Notes: generated by a model from the sequence alone, not told the origin. 64,000 bases of DNA from Sediminibacterium roseum (GCF_009939005.1 NZ_JAACJS010000002.1:980685-1044684), one strand, 5' to 3'. Shown: positions 16,091-24,828, counted from the first letter of the stretch. A program made the numbers and translations.

Positions 16091-18022
16091 ATGATTCATT
16101 TCGATCTTCCCAAACAAAAATCTTCCATCATCAAAGTATTGGGTGTGGGAGGTGGAGGAAGTAATGCAGTAAACTTCATGTTTGAACAGAATATCGAAGG
16201 TGTTGATTTTATTATCTGTAATACAGATGCGAAAGCCATTGAGCAAAGCAACATCCCGAACAAGATTCAACTGGGGCCGCACCTTACACAAGGTTTGGGT
16301 GCAGGCGCTAACCCTGAAGTGGGCAAGAAAGCAACAGAAGAGTCTCTTGAAGAGATCAAAAGGATATTGGAAGTGAACACCAAGATGGCGTTCATCACCG
16401 TAGGTATGGGTGGCGGAACCGGTACGGGTGGCGCGCCCATCATTGCGCAGATCTGTAAAGAACTCGGCATCCTCACGGTGGGTATCGTAACCACACCATT
16501 TGGTTTCGAGGGGCCGCGCCGTTTGCAGCAGGCGGAAGAAGGGATCATGAAACTGAAACCCTTTGTAGACACGCTGCTCGTGATCAGCAACGACAAGCTC
16601 CGCATCCAGTACGGCAACCTGAAAATGAAGGAAGCGTTTGGCAAAGCGGATAATGTACTCGCCACCGCAGCAAAATGCATCACCGATATCATCAACAGCC
16701 GTGGGCACATCATCGTCGATTTTGCGGATGTATGTACCGTAATGAAAAGCGGCGGCGTTGCCATACTCGGTAAAGCAGAGGTGGAAGGCGAAGACAGGGC
16801 GCAGCGCGCGATCGAAGAAGCATTGTCTTCTCCATTGCTGAACGACAACGACATCACCGGTGCAAAATGGATCCTCATCAACATCAACAGCGCAGAAGGA
16901 GAACACGAGTGTACGATGGATGAACTGGAAACGATCAATAACTACCTCAGGATGCAGGCAGGGCCCGATACGGATGTGATCGTTGGTATGGGTTACGAGG
17001 CCGGCCTCGATAAAAAGATCGGCATCACCCTTATCGCAACAGGATTTGAACACAAAGACCCTTTTGCAAAGCCGGTTGCCGTAAAACAGGCAGAACCACA
17101 ACCTGAAAAAATTGTGATGACGCTGGAGACTGAAGTACCGAAAGCCGCTGTTACAACACCCGTGGCAGCACCGGCGCCGCAACCAACACCTGCGGCGGTT
17201 GAGCCAACGCCTGTGTCGCCAAAGCTCCAGGAAGTGCTTTCCGTGATCAACGAAGAGAAACAGGATTTCCTCGCACCAAGCCTGCAGGAAAGACAACCGA
17301 TAGAAAACCTCCTGACTGTATTCAACAAACCCGAGTTCACTTCAGCACCCGTGCATTTTTATGAAGAAGTGAAAGAGGTGGTGCAGGAAAAAGAATCGAT
17401 GGTGCTGCAGTTTGAACTGAGCCCGGAGATCACGGCAGAAGTAAAAGAACAAGAGCCTGCAAAAGCAGAAGCTCCAAAAACAGAAAGGGAAGAACTGGTT
17501 AGCTTCAAGGTAAGCGAGCAGCCCACACAACCCGCTTCAACCATTGGAAGTTTCCTGAGCAAGCCATCCAATATTTACGCAGAGCAGGAAGCACCCGTGA
17601 AAAAGCCGGTGGTAGCGGAAATCAAACCGGCACCGGCGCCACAGCCACCACCCGCTCCGAAAGTGGAAGAAACAGAAATGGAAATGCAGATCGTAATGAA
17701 GGAAGAGCCGAAAGCAATGCCACAGGCCGATCTCAGTTCTTTTAACGACGAATATTCAGACGAAGCGGAGGACCAGAAAAGAAGGGCCGCAGAAAGGATC
17801 CAGAAACTGCGCAACCTCTCGTTCAACATGAACAATTCATCAGATGCAAACAATGAGTTTGACGCAGTGCCGGCCTATGTACGCAGGAACATGGAACTGT
17901 TCGGTAATACACTTACTTCTGTAGAAAACTTCTACAGCAAGTATACTGTGGGAAAAGACGAGAACGACCAGACGCAGATCTCAACCATCAACACATTCCT
18001 GGATGGCAAAAAACCCGACTAG
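16091..18022 (+). CDS. ftsZ: Cell division protein FtsZ, with long C-terminal extension
   Basis: FtsZ is the tubulin-like GTPase that forms the division ring. Residues 1 to about 325 form the conserved core: GVGGGGSNAV near 20, the tubulin signature GGGTGTGG at 107-114, and the T7 synergy loop GHIIVDFADV at 205-214 that completes the active site of the next subunit. The remaining 320 residues are a Pro/Ala/Glu/Lys-rich disordered linker ending in a more conserved segment (about 575-643, with YSDEAEDQKRRAAERIQKLR and AYVRRNMELF). The total of 643 is far above the roughly 380 of E. coli but long FtsZ tails occur in Bacteroidota. A strong terminator follows. Confidence 0.95.
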   Translation: MIHFDLPKQKSSIIKVLGVGGGGSNAVNFMFEQNIEGVDFIICNTDAKAIEQSNIPNKIQLGPHLTQGLGAGANPEVGKKATEESLEEIKRILEVNTKMAFITVGMGGGTGTGGAPIIAQICKELGILTVGIVTTPFGFEGPRRLQQAEEGIMKLKPFVDTLLVISNDKLRIQYGNLKMKEAFGKADNVLATAAKCITDIINSRGHIIVDFADVCTVMKSGGVAILGKAEVEGEDRAQRAIEEALSSPLLNDNDITGAKWILININSAEGEHECTMDELETINNYLRMQAGPDTDVIVGMGYEAGLDKKIGITLIATGFEHKDPFAKPVAVKQAEPQPEKIVMTLETEVPKAAVTTPVAAPAPQPTPAAVEPTPVSPKLQEVLSVINEEKQDFLAPSLQERQPIENLLTVFNKPEFTSAPVHFYEEVKEVVQEKESMVLQFELSPEITAEVKEQEPAKAEAPKTEREELVSFKVSEQPTQPASTIGSFLSKPSNIYAEQEAPVKKPVVAEIKPAPAPQPPPAPKVEETEMEMQIVMKEEPKAMPQADLSSFNDEYSDEAEDQKRRAAERIQKLRNLSFNMNNSSDANNEFDAVPAYVRRNMELFGNTLTSVENFYSKYTVGKDENDQTQISTINTFLDGKKPD

Positions 18023-18071
18023 CCTTTGCTTGCTATAATTGTGTATTTAAAATTGGTGATTTTAGTTGTGG

Positions 18072-18097
18072 CCCCCGATGATGAGTCGGGGGTTTTT
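18072..18097 (+). terminator. Rho-independent terminator of the dcw cluster
   Basis: CCCCCGA (18072-18078) pairs with TCGGGGG (18086-18092) around a 7-base loop and is followed by five T at 18093-18097. It lies 50 bases after the ftsZ stop and closes the plus-strand cluster. Confidence 0.9.
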
Positions 18098-18178
18098 GTT
18101 GGTGAACTTTTTAACCGGATTTCTGTTGAAATCCAAACAAGGAAACCAGAAAACCACAAAACCGCAAATCATTACCAA

Positions 18179-18213
18179 TTCCTAATTCCTAATTACTAAT
18201 TCCTAATTATTAA
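18179..18213 (+). repeat. Five tandem heptamers TTCCTAA-type
   Basis: Five 7-base units in a row: TTCCTAA, TTCCTAA, TTACTAA, TTCCTAA, TTATTAA. The array ends 10 bases before the ATG at 18224, in the leader of the TIGR01777-family gene. A change in copy number would change the leader or promoter spacing by 7 bases; whether this happens is not known. Confidence 0.75.
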
Positions 18214-18223
18214 TGATTCGTCC

Positions 18224-19156
18224 ATGTCTACAATCCTCATAACCGGCGGCACGGGAATGATCGGCACACAGCTTGCAAAACTGTTGCTCGCACAGCAACA
18301 CCGTGTCATCGTCTTAACACGCGACGCGCACAAAATAAAGCACAAACACCCCGGCATACGTTACGCCAACTGGGATGCCGGGAACCAAACCATCGATGAG
18401 AAAGCCGTGGCAGATGCGGATCATGTGATTCATCTTGCGGGAGCCGGCGTTGCTGATGAACGATGGAGCGAGAAAAGAAAAAAGGAAATCGTGGAAAGCC
18501 GTACCCAAAGCAGCGCACTGCTTGTAAAAGCCATGCATGATGTCCCCAATAAAATAAAAACAGTGGTGAGCGCCTCCGCTATCGGTTGGTACGGACCTGA
18601 TACGGAAGCGAGCCGGGAACAGGGTTTTGTTGAGACACAACCAGCCGACACTGCGTTTCTTGGAGAAACCTGCAGGCTATGGGAAGAGAGCATCGAACCT
18701 GTTACGGCGTTGGGTAAACGGCTTGTAAAATTAAGGACCGGCATTGTGCTCAGCAAGACCGGCGGTGCGCTCGAAGAATTCAAAAAGCCCCTGAAAGCCT
18801 TTGTGGCAGCGGTTTTGGGAGATGGAAAACAGATTGTGAGCTGGATCCATATAGATGATCTTTGCCGCATGTACATCGATGCAATCGGGAATGAAAACCT
18901 GCACGGTGTTTACAATGCAGTGGCACCCGGGCCGGTATCAAACAAAACATTAACGATTGCCCTTGCCAAAACATTACGCGGTAATTCGTTCGTTACCATA
19001 CATGTTCCCTCGTTCGTGCTGAAAGCGATGTTGGGAGAGATGAGTATCGAAGTGTTGAAGAGCGCTACCGTTTCTTCAAAGAAGATCGAAGCCGCCGGGT
19101 TTGCCTTCCGTTTTCCAACGATAGGTGATGCATTGAGAGATCTCGTGCGCGGTTGA
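18224..19156 (+). CDS. TIGR01777 family NAD-dependent epimerase/oxidoreductase
   Basis: A 310-residue extended short-chain dehydrogenase of the TIGR01777 group (YfcH/SDR39U1-like). It opens with the dinucleotide-binding motif ITGGTGMIGTQLAKLLL at residues 5-21, continues with HLAGAGVADERWSEKRK, SASAIGWYG and LRTGIVLSKTGGALEEF, and has the DUF1731-type C-terminal segment with PSFVLKAMLGEM. The substrate of these proteins is unknown; they are commonly annotated as cell-division inhibitor SulA-like by old naming, which is not supported by evidence. It is monocistronic between the dcw terminator and a converging hairpin. Confidence 0.87.
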   Translation: MSTILITGGTGMIGTQLAKLLLAQQHRVIVLTRDAHKIKHKHPGIRYANWDAGNQTIDEKAVADADHVIHLAGAGVADERWSEKRKKEIVESRTQSSALLVKAMHDVPNKIKTVVSASAIGWYGPDTEASREQGFVETQPADTAFLGETCRLWEESIEPVTALGKRLVKLRTGIVLSKTGGALEEFKKPLKAFVAAVLGDGKQIVSWIHIDDLCRMYIDAIGNENLHGVYNAVAPGPVSNKTLTIALAKTLRGNSFVTIHVPSFVLKAMLGEMSIEVLKSATVSSKKIEAAGFAFRFPTIGDALRDLVRG

Positions 19157-19174
19157 ACACTTTGGCAGATAGAT

Positions 19175-19234
19175 AAAAAAAGAGCTTACTACCGGTGCAC
19201 GCCTGCCATGCAGTAACGTGAACCGGTGGTAAGC
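19175..19234 (-). terminator. Long nested hairpin with T-run, terminator of the ABC-2 exporter unit
   Basis: GCTTACTACCGGT (19184-19196) pairs with ACCGGTGGTAAGC (19222-19234) with one G-T type mismatch. Inside it CACG/CGTG (19198-19201/19217-19220) and CTGC/GCAG around CAT continue the stem, about 21 pairs in all. On the minus strand it is followed by seven T (19181-19175). It lies 41 bases beyond the end of the minus-strand permease gene. Confidence 0.75.
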
Positions 19235-19275
19235 CCGTTGGTTGCGAAGCACAATGCCTCGTTCGCCGAAAAAGT

Positions 19276-20100
19276 TTACAGGTCTCTCTTCTTGTGTACC
19301 CAGTAACAAATGCCCCATATAGCCGCAGTTAACAAAATAGACAGCACCACATGCTCTGGAATAATCGAGATGGCTTTGTTGTAGCTGGCCTTTTGTGCCT
19401 CTCCCCATTTAGAGAAGAAAGCAGGGCGCGGTATCAAACGGTCGGAAATCTCGAAGGGCAGGAACCTGCCGATGTCGTTCAGCTTGAAAGTGGCATAGCC
19501 CACCGCAATGTTTTCCAGTACGAGGTAATAGAAAAGAAAAATGCCGAGGGCGATGAACGCCTTTTTCACCAGGTACCCGAGCAGGAACGCAATCGATAGC
19601 TGGGCGAAAGTCTGCAGTAAAAACAGCGGGATGTACTGCGCCTGTTCGGCCCATCTTCCTTTTGAATCTGCGTCGGCATAGATGCCGAAGCCTCCCGCAA
19701 CAAGGATATAAACCACGGTGGCGATCACGGCTACGATCAACACATCAAACAGCTTACTGGTAATGTATTGCTGGCGGCTCCATCCATCGATGATGTTTTG
19801 CCTGTGTGTTTTAAAAGTGTACTCGTTCGTTACCATCATGATCACAAGAATGGATGGCAGCAAAACAAAGAACGAGGAGAAATAGGCAACGGAATGCCAG
19901 GTTTCAGGAAAAGCAAAAGGGTTGCCGAGCAGCATCTTGGCAAGGTTGCTGGTCACTTCTTTTCCCTGCGTAAACTCGAGGTACCCATAATACATCAGGC
20001 AGTTCAGGCCGGGATAGGTGAGGGCAACGATACCGAGCATCCACCAGAATGCGGGGTATTTTTTTATCTTAAGCCATTCAATTTTTATAAGCGCAAACAT
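19276..20100 (-). CDS. ABC-2 type transporter permease
   Basis: A 274-residue integral membrane protein that begins MFALIKIEWLKIKKYPAFWW, typical of ABC-2 permeases, with six likely membrane segments at about 17-35, 68-90, 115-138, 155-177, 180-200 and 245-265 and a charged C-terminus. The segment TFKTHRQNIIDGWSRQQYITSK after helix 2 matches the coupling-helix region of this class. It is 16 bases downstream of its ATPase gene and both end at the long hairpin at 19184-19234. Substrate not known. Confidence 0.83.
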   Translation of the reverse strand: MFALIKIEWLKIKKYPAFWWMLGIVALTYPGLNCLMYYGYLEFTQGKEVTSNLAKMLLGNPFAFPETWHSVAYFSSFFVLLPSILVIMMVTNEYTFKTHRQNIIDGWSRQQYITSKLFDVLIVAVIATVVYILVAGGFGIYADADSKGRWAEQAQYIPLFLLQTFAQLSIAFLLGYLVKKAFIALGIFLFYYLVLENIAVGYATFKLNDIGRFLPFEISDRLIPRPAFFSKWGEAQKASYNKAISIIPEHVVLSILLTAAIWGICYWVHKKRDL

Positions 20101-20116
20101 GTTGTTCGTTTTAGAG

Positions 20117-21013
20117 TTAGTCGTTGGTTAATTCAAAGAATTTCGATTCAAGGCTTTTCTTCTTCACCAGCAAAAGATTCAGCGTGATGCCTTTTTCAAA
20201 ACAAAAACGGTTCACCTGTTCCAGCTGCGAAGTGGCAAGCGGGAAAAACAGCTGTATGTTCTTTCCATCCTGTTTGATAGACGAATAGCCAGGGAAACTT
20301 TTCAGTTCTGCATACAACCTTTGCGGGTCGCTTGATGAAACTTCCACGATGTCTTCGTTCGACAAAACCTCGTCAACTGCGCCGGCTGTCAGCAGTTCGC
20401 CTTTCTTCATGATGGCCACATGCGTACAAACCTTTTCAACCTCATCGAGCAGGTGGCTGGCCATAATGATGGTCTTGCCGCGTTTCGACAATTCCTTGAT
20501 CAGTTCCCTGATTTCGGCGATGCCCACAGGGTCCAGGCCGTTTGTGGGTTCATCAAACACCAGTACATCCGGATCGCCCAAAAGCGCGGCGCCGATCGCC
20601 AGCCTTTGTTTCATACCCAGGCTGTATGCGCTGAAACGGCTCTTTTTCCGCTCGCTCAGTTTTACGATCTCCAATACACGGTCGATGTCTTTCGCATCAC
20701 CCCGCCCGCTGATGGCATGCGTAATGTTAAGGTTGTCTACCGCCGATAAGTAATGATAGAAATTGGGCGTCTCCAATAAGGATCCGATCTTTTTGCGTGT
20801 TTCGGGGCTGCCCGGCTGGCCAAACCAGGAGAAGGTTCCCGAATCGGCTTTTAAAATATCGAGGATGATACTCAGCATGGTGGTCTTACCGCTGCCGTTC
20901 GGCCCGAGTATCCCGAACACCGACCCTTCCGGAACATCATACGAAACGCCTTTCAGCGCCTTGATGGCCCCATAAGCTTTGGCAACACCATTGATAGAAA
21001 GTACTGGCTGCAT
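20117..21013 (-). CDS. ABC transporter ATP-binding protein (ABC-2/NatA type)
   Basis: A 298-residue ATPase that powers the ABC-2 permease encoded next. Motifs in order: Walker A GPNGSGKT at about 39, a Q-loop region near LLETPNF, signature YSLGMKQRL at about 142, Walker B DVLVFDEPTNGLDPVG and the switch ASHLLDEVEKVCTH, then a C-terminal domain to residue 298. I chose the ATG at 21013 (MQPVLSINGVAKAYGAIKAL); the open frame continues 87 codons upstream, but that part overlaps the divergent gene leader and has no ABC similarity. Confidence 0.9.
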   Translation of the reverse strand: MQPVLSINGVAKAYGAIKALKGVSYDVPEGSVFGILGPNGSGKTTMLSIILDILKADSGTFSWFGQPGSPETRKKIGSLLETPNFYHYLSAVDNLNITHAISGRGDAKDIDRVLEIVKLSERKKSRFSAYSLGMKQRLAIGAALLGDPDVLVFDEPTNGLDPVGIAEIRELIKELSKRGKTIIMASHLLDEVEKVCTHVAIMKKGELLTAGAVDEVLSNEDIVEVSSSDPQRLYAELKSFPGYSSIKQDGKNIQLFFPLATSQLEQVNRFCFEKGITLNLLLVKKKSLESKFFELTND

Positions 21014-21185
21014 AATAGTTAAGGTTTTAAGATGCTTGATGAAGGTAGCAAGATATTCGGGAACAAAATGGAATATTGACGAAACGCCGGATTGCCGATA
21101 CGAAAGGGGTTTTGCAGCAAAACCGGTACCCGATCGGAACAAACTACAAACTAATTGCTTACATTCAATCAACAACCATCCAGCC

Positions 21186-21797
21186 ATGCCCCACGCTTTT
21201 AACAGGCGGGAAATAAAAAGCATTACAGACGACCTGAAACGCTTTCTCAGTGCGGTTAACGGCCCTATTGCCAAGCTCGATTATTTTAACCGCAACGCAG
21301 CTTCGCTTGAAAAGAACGGTGTTATGGAGATCGGGTACGACCCCGCACCCGTCGATCTTATTCCTGAAATAGAAAAGACCGTTACCAGCCAGGTGGAGAA
21401 GGCCGAAGAAAGCGCCATCGGCATTCACCTGCATTTGTCGCCCGCATCGATGATGGTGCAGGTAGACCGGCTGTTTTTTCAACAGGTGTTTTACAGGCTG
21501 TTTGCCGATATGCTGCAGGTGAATGAAAAGGGAGCCATCATCAGCGTGTACGTAACCGACAGCGATGGCAAATGCATCGTCGAGCTCATGAGCCGTGCAG
21601 AAATGCAGGCAGGGCGAGCTTCTGAAGACTATTTTAAAAAATACCGCATCACCAATGTGCTTCATGCGCCGGCTATGCAGGACGAGCACATATTACTGGC
21701 ATACAAGAAAATGGTGGAAGACATGAAAGGAGAACTGGCCTATGTGTTCACCAAAGACAGACCCAATTATGTGCGGTTGAAGTTCGGGTTGATCTGA
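21186..21797 (+). CDS. Orphan protein resembling a degenerate histidine-kinase ATPase domain
   Basis: A 203-residue soluble protein with no certain family. The order of elements follows a HATPase_c domain: a helical lead-in (about 5-45), PVDLIPEIEKTV, a strand IGIHLHLSP, VDRLFFQQVFYRLFADML where kinases have the N-box helix, a strand GAIISVYV, and near the end ILLAYKKMVEDMKGEL where kinases have the GLxIxKxIVExHGG helix, then NYVRLKF. The N-box asparagine, the DxGxG and the GxG motifs are all missing and there is no phosphorylatable histidine box. If homologous it is catalytically inactive, perhaps a scaffold. It is read divergently from the ABC-2 ATPase. The relationship is inference from pattern only. 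Confidence 0.6.
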   Translation: MPHAFNRREIKSITDDLKRFLSAVNGPIAKLDYFNRNAASLEKNGVMEIGYDPAPVDLIPEIEKTVTSQVEKAEESAIGIHLHLSPASMMVQVDRLFFQQVFYRLFADMLQVNEKGAIISVYVTDSDGKCIVELMSRAEMQAGRASEDYFKKYRITNVLHAPAMQDEHILLAYKKMVEDMKGELAYVFTKDRPNYVRLKFGLI

Positions 21798-21823
21798 CGC
21801 CACAGCGGGCATTTAACCGAAAC

Positions 21824-21897
21824 AAAAACAAGTTGAACAACACTGGAGAAACGCACCTGCGAGCAGCATTTTCCCTGGCGTTATTCAACTTGTTTTT
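21824..21897. terminator. Bidirectional terminator-like inverted repeat with long loop
   Basis: AAAAACAAGTTGAA (21824-21837) and TTCAACTTGTTTTT (21884-21897) are perfect 14-base complements separated by 46 bases that hold a further small CTGC-GA-GCAG stem. A-runs and T-runs border both sides, fitting termination of the converging genes at 21797 and 21913. Confidence 0.65.
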
Positions 21898-21912
21898 ATT
21901 GATAAGTAATGA

Positions 21913-24288
21913 CTAGTTGCGAACCGGCCTTCCACTCTTTAACACGCTCTGTATTCTCTCGAGGGTTTTCTTCTCACCGCACAAACTCAGGAAAGCTTCT
22001 CTCTCAAGATCAAGAAGGTATTGTTCGTTTACAAGGCTTTGGCTGGTAAGGTCGCCGCCGCACATTACATAAGCAAGTTTGCGCGCCACGAGTGCATCGT
22101 GATCTGTGGCGTAGTTGCCGCGCCACATACCGTTGATGCCGGCGAGCATCGCACCGAGCCCGAGGCGGCCCATCACTTTCACATCGTTGCGTTGAACAGG
22201 CATCGAATAACCTTCGTCGTACAACGCGATCACACTTTTTTTCGCTTCCGCGATACGTCGGCCTATGTTCATCACTACTTCGTCGTGCCCTTTGCGCATA
22301 ATGCCCATATCAAAGCTCTCCTGCGCAGAAGTTGCCACTTTTGCGGTGGCGATGGAGAAGAAGCGGTCTTTGAGTGTTACGGTCTCCGGTTCATCGGTAT
22401 GCAGTTCATCCCCGGCGCGCAATGCGAATTCCTTGGTGCCTCCGCCGCCCGGTATCAATCCCACGCCGAGCTCCACAAGACCGATGTATGTTTCTGCGGC
22501 AGCGCATATTTTATCGGCGTGCAGGTTCATTTCGCATCCCCCGCCAAGGCAAAGCCCGTGTGGCGCCGTTACAACGGGTATGGAAGAATACCGTACGCGC
22601 ATCATGCTGTTCTGGAACATGCGGATGGCCATGTCGAGCTCATCGTATTCCTGTTCAATGGCAAGCATGAAGATCATACCCACATTTGCGCCGGCGCTGA
22701 AGTTGGGTCCGTCGTTCGCGATCACGAGGCCTTTGAATTTTTCTTCTGCCGTTGTGATCGCCTTGTTCAAACCCTCGAGTACTTCGCCGCCGATGCTGTT
22801 CATTTTGCTGCTCCATTCGAAGCCTGCAACGCCGTCTCCTATATCGTACAAACGGCAGGCGCTGTTTTTCCAAACGAGCTTGTCTGCATGGTTGTTCAAA
22901 ATAATGAACGCTTCGCCACCCGGTAATGCTTTGTATGATTTTGAAGCAACATCGTAATACAAACGTTTGCCCGCTTCCACTTTGTAAAAACCTGTGGCGC
23001 CCGCTGCAAGCATCTCCTCAACCCATGGTGCAACCTTGTATCCGGCGGATTTCATGGCATCAACTGTTTTGGCAACGCCAAGCGTGTCCCATGTTTCAAA
23101 AGCGCCGATCTCCCAGCCAAAGCCGGCTTTCATAGCATCGTCCAGGCGATAGATCTCATCGCTGATCTCGGGTATGCGGTGGGAGATATAAGAGAACAGG
23201 GCGTAGTGAAACATCCGGTAAAACTCACCTGCTTTATCCGGCGCGGCATTCAGCATTTTTATTCTTTGCCTTAGATCCTCAACGGGCTTGGCGGCCTCGA
23301 TACTGGCAAATTTTGGTTTTATTCTTGCGCCGTATTCCATTGTCTGGAGGTTGAGCGTAAGGATCTCTTTGCCTTCGGCCGATTTTATCTTTTTGAAAAA
23401 ACCCTGTCCCGTTTTATCGCCGAGCCAGTTGTTTTTAACAACGGTATCGAGCCATGCCGGGATCGTGAAAACTTCTTTTGCTTCGTCGTTGGGGCAGTTG
23501 TCGGCAACCCCCTTCGCCACTTTCACAAGTGTATCGATACCTACCAGATCCCCTGTTCTGAAGGTGGCGGATTTGGGGCGTCCCATCACCGGGCCCGTGA
23601 GCGCCTCGATCTCGTCTATCGTCAAACCCAGTTTGTCCATGATGTGAAATACGCTCATGATACTGAACACGCCGATGCGGTTGGCAATGAATGCGGGCGT
23701 GTCTTTGCAGAGCACGGTTGTTTTCCCGAGGTACAGGTCGCCGTAATGCATCAGGAAGTCTACTACGGCAGGGTCGGTGTGCGGTGTAGGGATGATCTCG
23801 AGCAAACGCAGGTAGCGCGGCGGGTTGAAGAAATGCGAGCCGCAGAAATTTTTCCTGAAATCATCGCTTCTACCCTCTGCCATCATATGGATCGGGATAC
23901 CCGATGTATTGGAAGTAACCAGCGTGCCCGGCTTGCGGAACCGTTCTACTTTTTCATAAATGAGTTGTTTGATATCAAGCCGCTCCACCACCACTTCAAT
24001 GATCCAGTCGCAGGAAGCGATGTCTTTCATATTATCGTCGAAGTTTCCCGTGGTGATCCTTTTCAGCACATCTTTTGTAAACACGGGCGAGGGGTTGCTT
24101 TTAACGGCGGCCTGCAGGGCATCGTTCACCAGTTTGTTGCGCTCGGCGGGTTTGGTACTTTCTTCAGAACCTTTGGGAACCATATCGAGCAGTAATACCT
24201 GCACACCAATGCCCGCAAAATGGCAGGCGATCCGCGAACCCATAACACCGCTCCCTAAAACAGCAACTTTCCTGATAGAACGTTTCAT
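21913..24288 (-). CDS. fadN: 3-hydroxyacyl-CoA dehydrogenase/enoyl-CoA hydratase, FadN-like
   Basis: A 791-residue bifunctional beta-oxidation enzyme expected to hydrate enoyl-CoA and oxidise 3-hydroxyacyl-CoA with NAD. The dehydrogenase comes first, with the Rossmann motif GSGVMGSRIACHFAGIG at about 12-28, WIIEVVVERLDIK, SNTSGIPI and GSHFFNPPRYL. The crotonase part is C-terminal (about 470-700), with FSAGANVGM and LCLGGGCEMNLHADKIC, ending in GLIPGGGGTKEF. The domain order and length match FadN rather than E. coli FadB. FadN genes usually sit with a thiolase and acyl-CoA dehydrogenase; none is next to it here. Confidence 0.9.
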   Translation of the reverse strand: MKRSIRKVAVLGSGVMGSRIACHFAGIGVQVLLLDMVPKGSEESTKPAERNKLVNDALQAAVKSNPSPVFTKDVLKRITTGNFDDNMKDIASCDWIIEVVVERLDIKQLIYEKVERFRKPGTLVTSNTSGIPIHMMAEGRSDDFRKNFCGSHFFNPPRYLRLLEIIPTPHTDPAVVDFLMHYGDLYLGKTTVLCKDTPAFIANRIGVFSIMSVFHIMDKLGLTIDEIEALTGPVMGRPKSATFRTGDLVGIDTLVKVAKGVADNCPNDEAKEVFTIPAWLDTVVKNNWLGDKTGQGFFKKIKSAEGKEILTLNLQTMEYGARIKPKFASIEAAKPVEDLRQRIKMLNAAPDKAGEFYRMFHYALFSYISHRIPEISDEIYRLDDAMKAGFGWEIGAFETWDTLGVAKTVDAMKSAGYKVAPWVEEMLAAGATGFYKVEAGKRLYYDVASKSYKALPGGEAFIILNNHADKLVWKNSACRLYDIGDGVAGFEWSSKMNSIGGEVLEGLNKAITTAEEKFKGLVIANDGPNFSAGANVGMIFMLAIEQEYDELDMAIRMFQNSMMRVRYSSIPVVTAPHGLCLGGGCEMNLHADKICAAAETYIGLVELGVGLIPGGGGTKEFALRAGDELHTDEPETVTLKDRFFSIATAKVATSAQESFDMGIMRKGHDEVVMNIGRRIAEAKKSVIALYDEGYSMPVQRNDVKVMGRLGLGAMLAGINGMWRGNYATDHDALVARKLAYVMCGGDLTSQSLVNEQYLLDLEREAFLSLCGEKKTLERIQSVLKSGRPVRN

Positions 24289-24425
24289 AATGATAGCTTT
24301 TCTTAAAATTAGTTAGTTATGCAACTATTTACCGAAGATAGGGAAAACCCTTTAGCTGTTGGCCGCGGGTCGCAGGCTTTTTTGGTGATTTTATGGGCTT
24401 GTGGCTTATGCTCACGGGGAACAGC

Positions 24426-24433
24426 TATTTTTG
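24426..24433 (+). promoter_or_regulatory. Candidate -7 element (TATTTTTG) of gatC
   Basis: TATTTTTG fits the Bacteroidota -7 consensus TAnnTTTG and lies four bases before the gatC ATG at 24438, which would make the transcript almost leaderless. No clear TTTG at the -33 spacing is present, so this is tentative. Confidence 0.35.
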
Positions 24434-24437
24434 CCTT

Positions 24438-24728
24438 ATGACCATCGACAACAAAACAGTAGAAAACCTGGCCCACCTCGCAAGGCTGCGGTTCAACGAA
24501 TCGGAGAAAGAGCAGATCCGCGAAGGGCTGGAAAAAATGGTGGCGTTCGTGGAAAAGCTGCGGGAGGTGGATACGACCGGCATTGAGCCATTGCTTCACA
24601 TCAGCGATGCGGCCAATGTGTTGCGCGAAGATGTGGTCCGGGGCTCTATCAGCCGCGAAGAGGCACTGTTGAATTCGCCGGTAAAAGATGAGGTGTTTTT
24701 TAAAGTGCCTAAAGTAATAAAGAAGTAA
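24438..24728 (+). CDS. gatC: Asp-tRNA(Asn)/Glu-tRNA(Gln) amidotransferase subunit GatC
   Basis: GatC is the small subunit that holds GatA and GatB together in the amidotransferase converting Glu-tRNA(Gln) and Asp-tRNA(Asn). At 96 residues it has the family size. Recognisable are NLAHLARLRF near the N-terminus, VDTTGIEPLLHISD in the middle, LREDVV and the C-terminal FFKVPKVI. I take the ATG at 24438; the open frame extends 15 codons upstream but the family starts with MxIDxKTVExLAxLARL. gatA and gatB are not adjacent. Confidence 0.93.
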   Translation: MTIDNKTVENLAHLARLRFNESEKEQIREGLEKMVAFVEKLREVDTTGIEPLLHISDAANVLREDVVRGSISREEALLNSPVKDEVFFKVPKVIKK

Positions 24729-24828
24729 ATTGTTTTTTGATTGACCGATCGTAATTGGCCGGGGGCACAAACCGGCAAACCCCTAACCACAGATCGATCA
24801 ACCGGCAACCTGATAAACCGCATCAATT

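Noticed and set aside
16070..17296. A 408-codon open frame on the minus strand opposite ftsZ
   Set aside because: It is the antisense shadow of ftsZ; its translation is rich in Cys, His, Phe and Arg and has no motif, while the plus strand codes a clear FtsZ.
21014..21274. Upstream 87-codon extension of the ABC-2 ATPase frame
   Set aside because: It overlaps the divergent gene at 21186 and is not ABC-like; the conserved start is at 21013.
22021..22926. A 301-codon plus-strand frame opposite the FadN-like gene
   Set aside because: Antisense of a well-supported enzyme gene, with a Cys/His-rich, low-quality translation.
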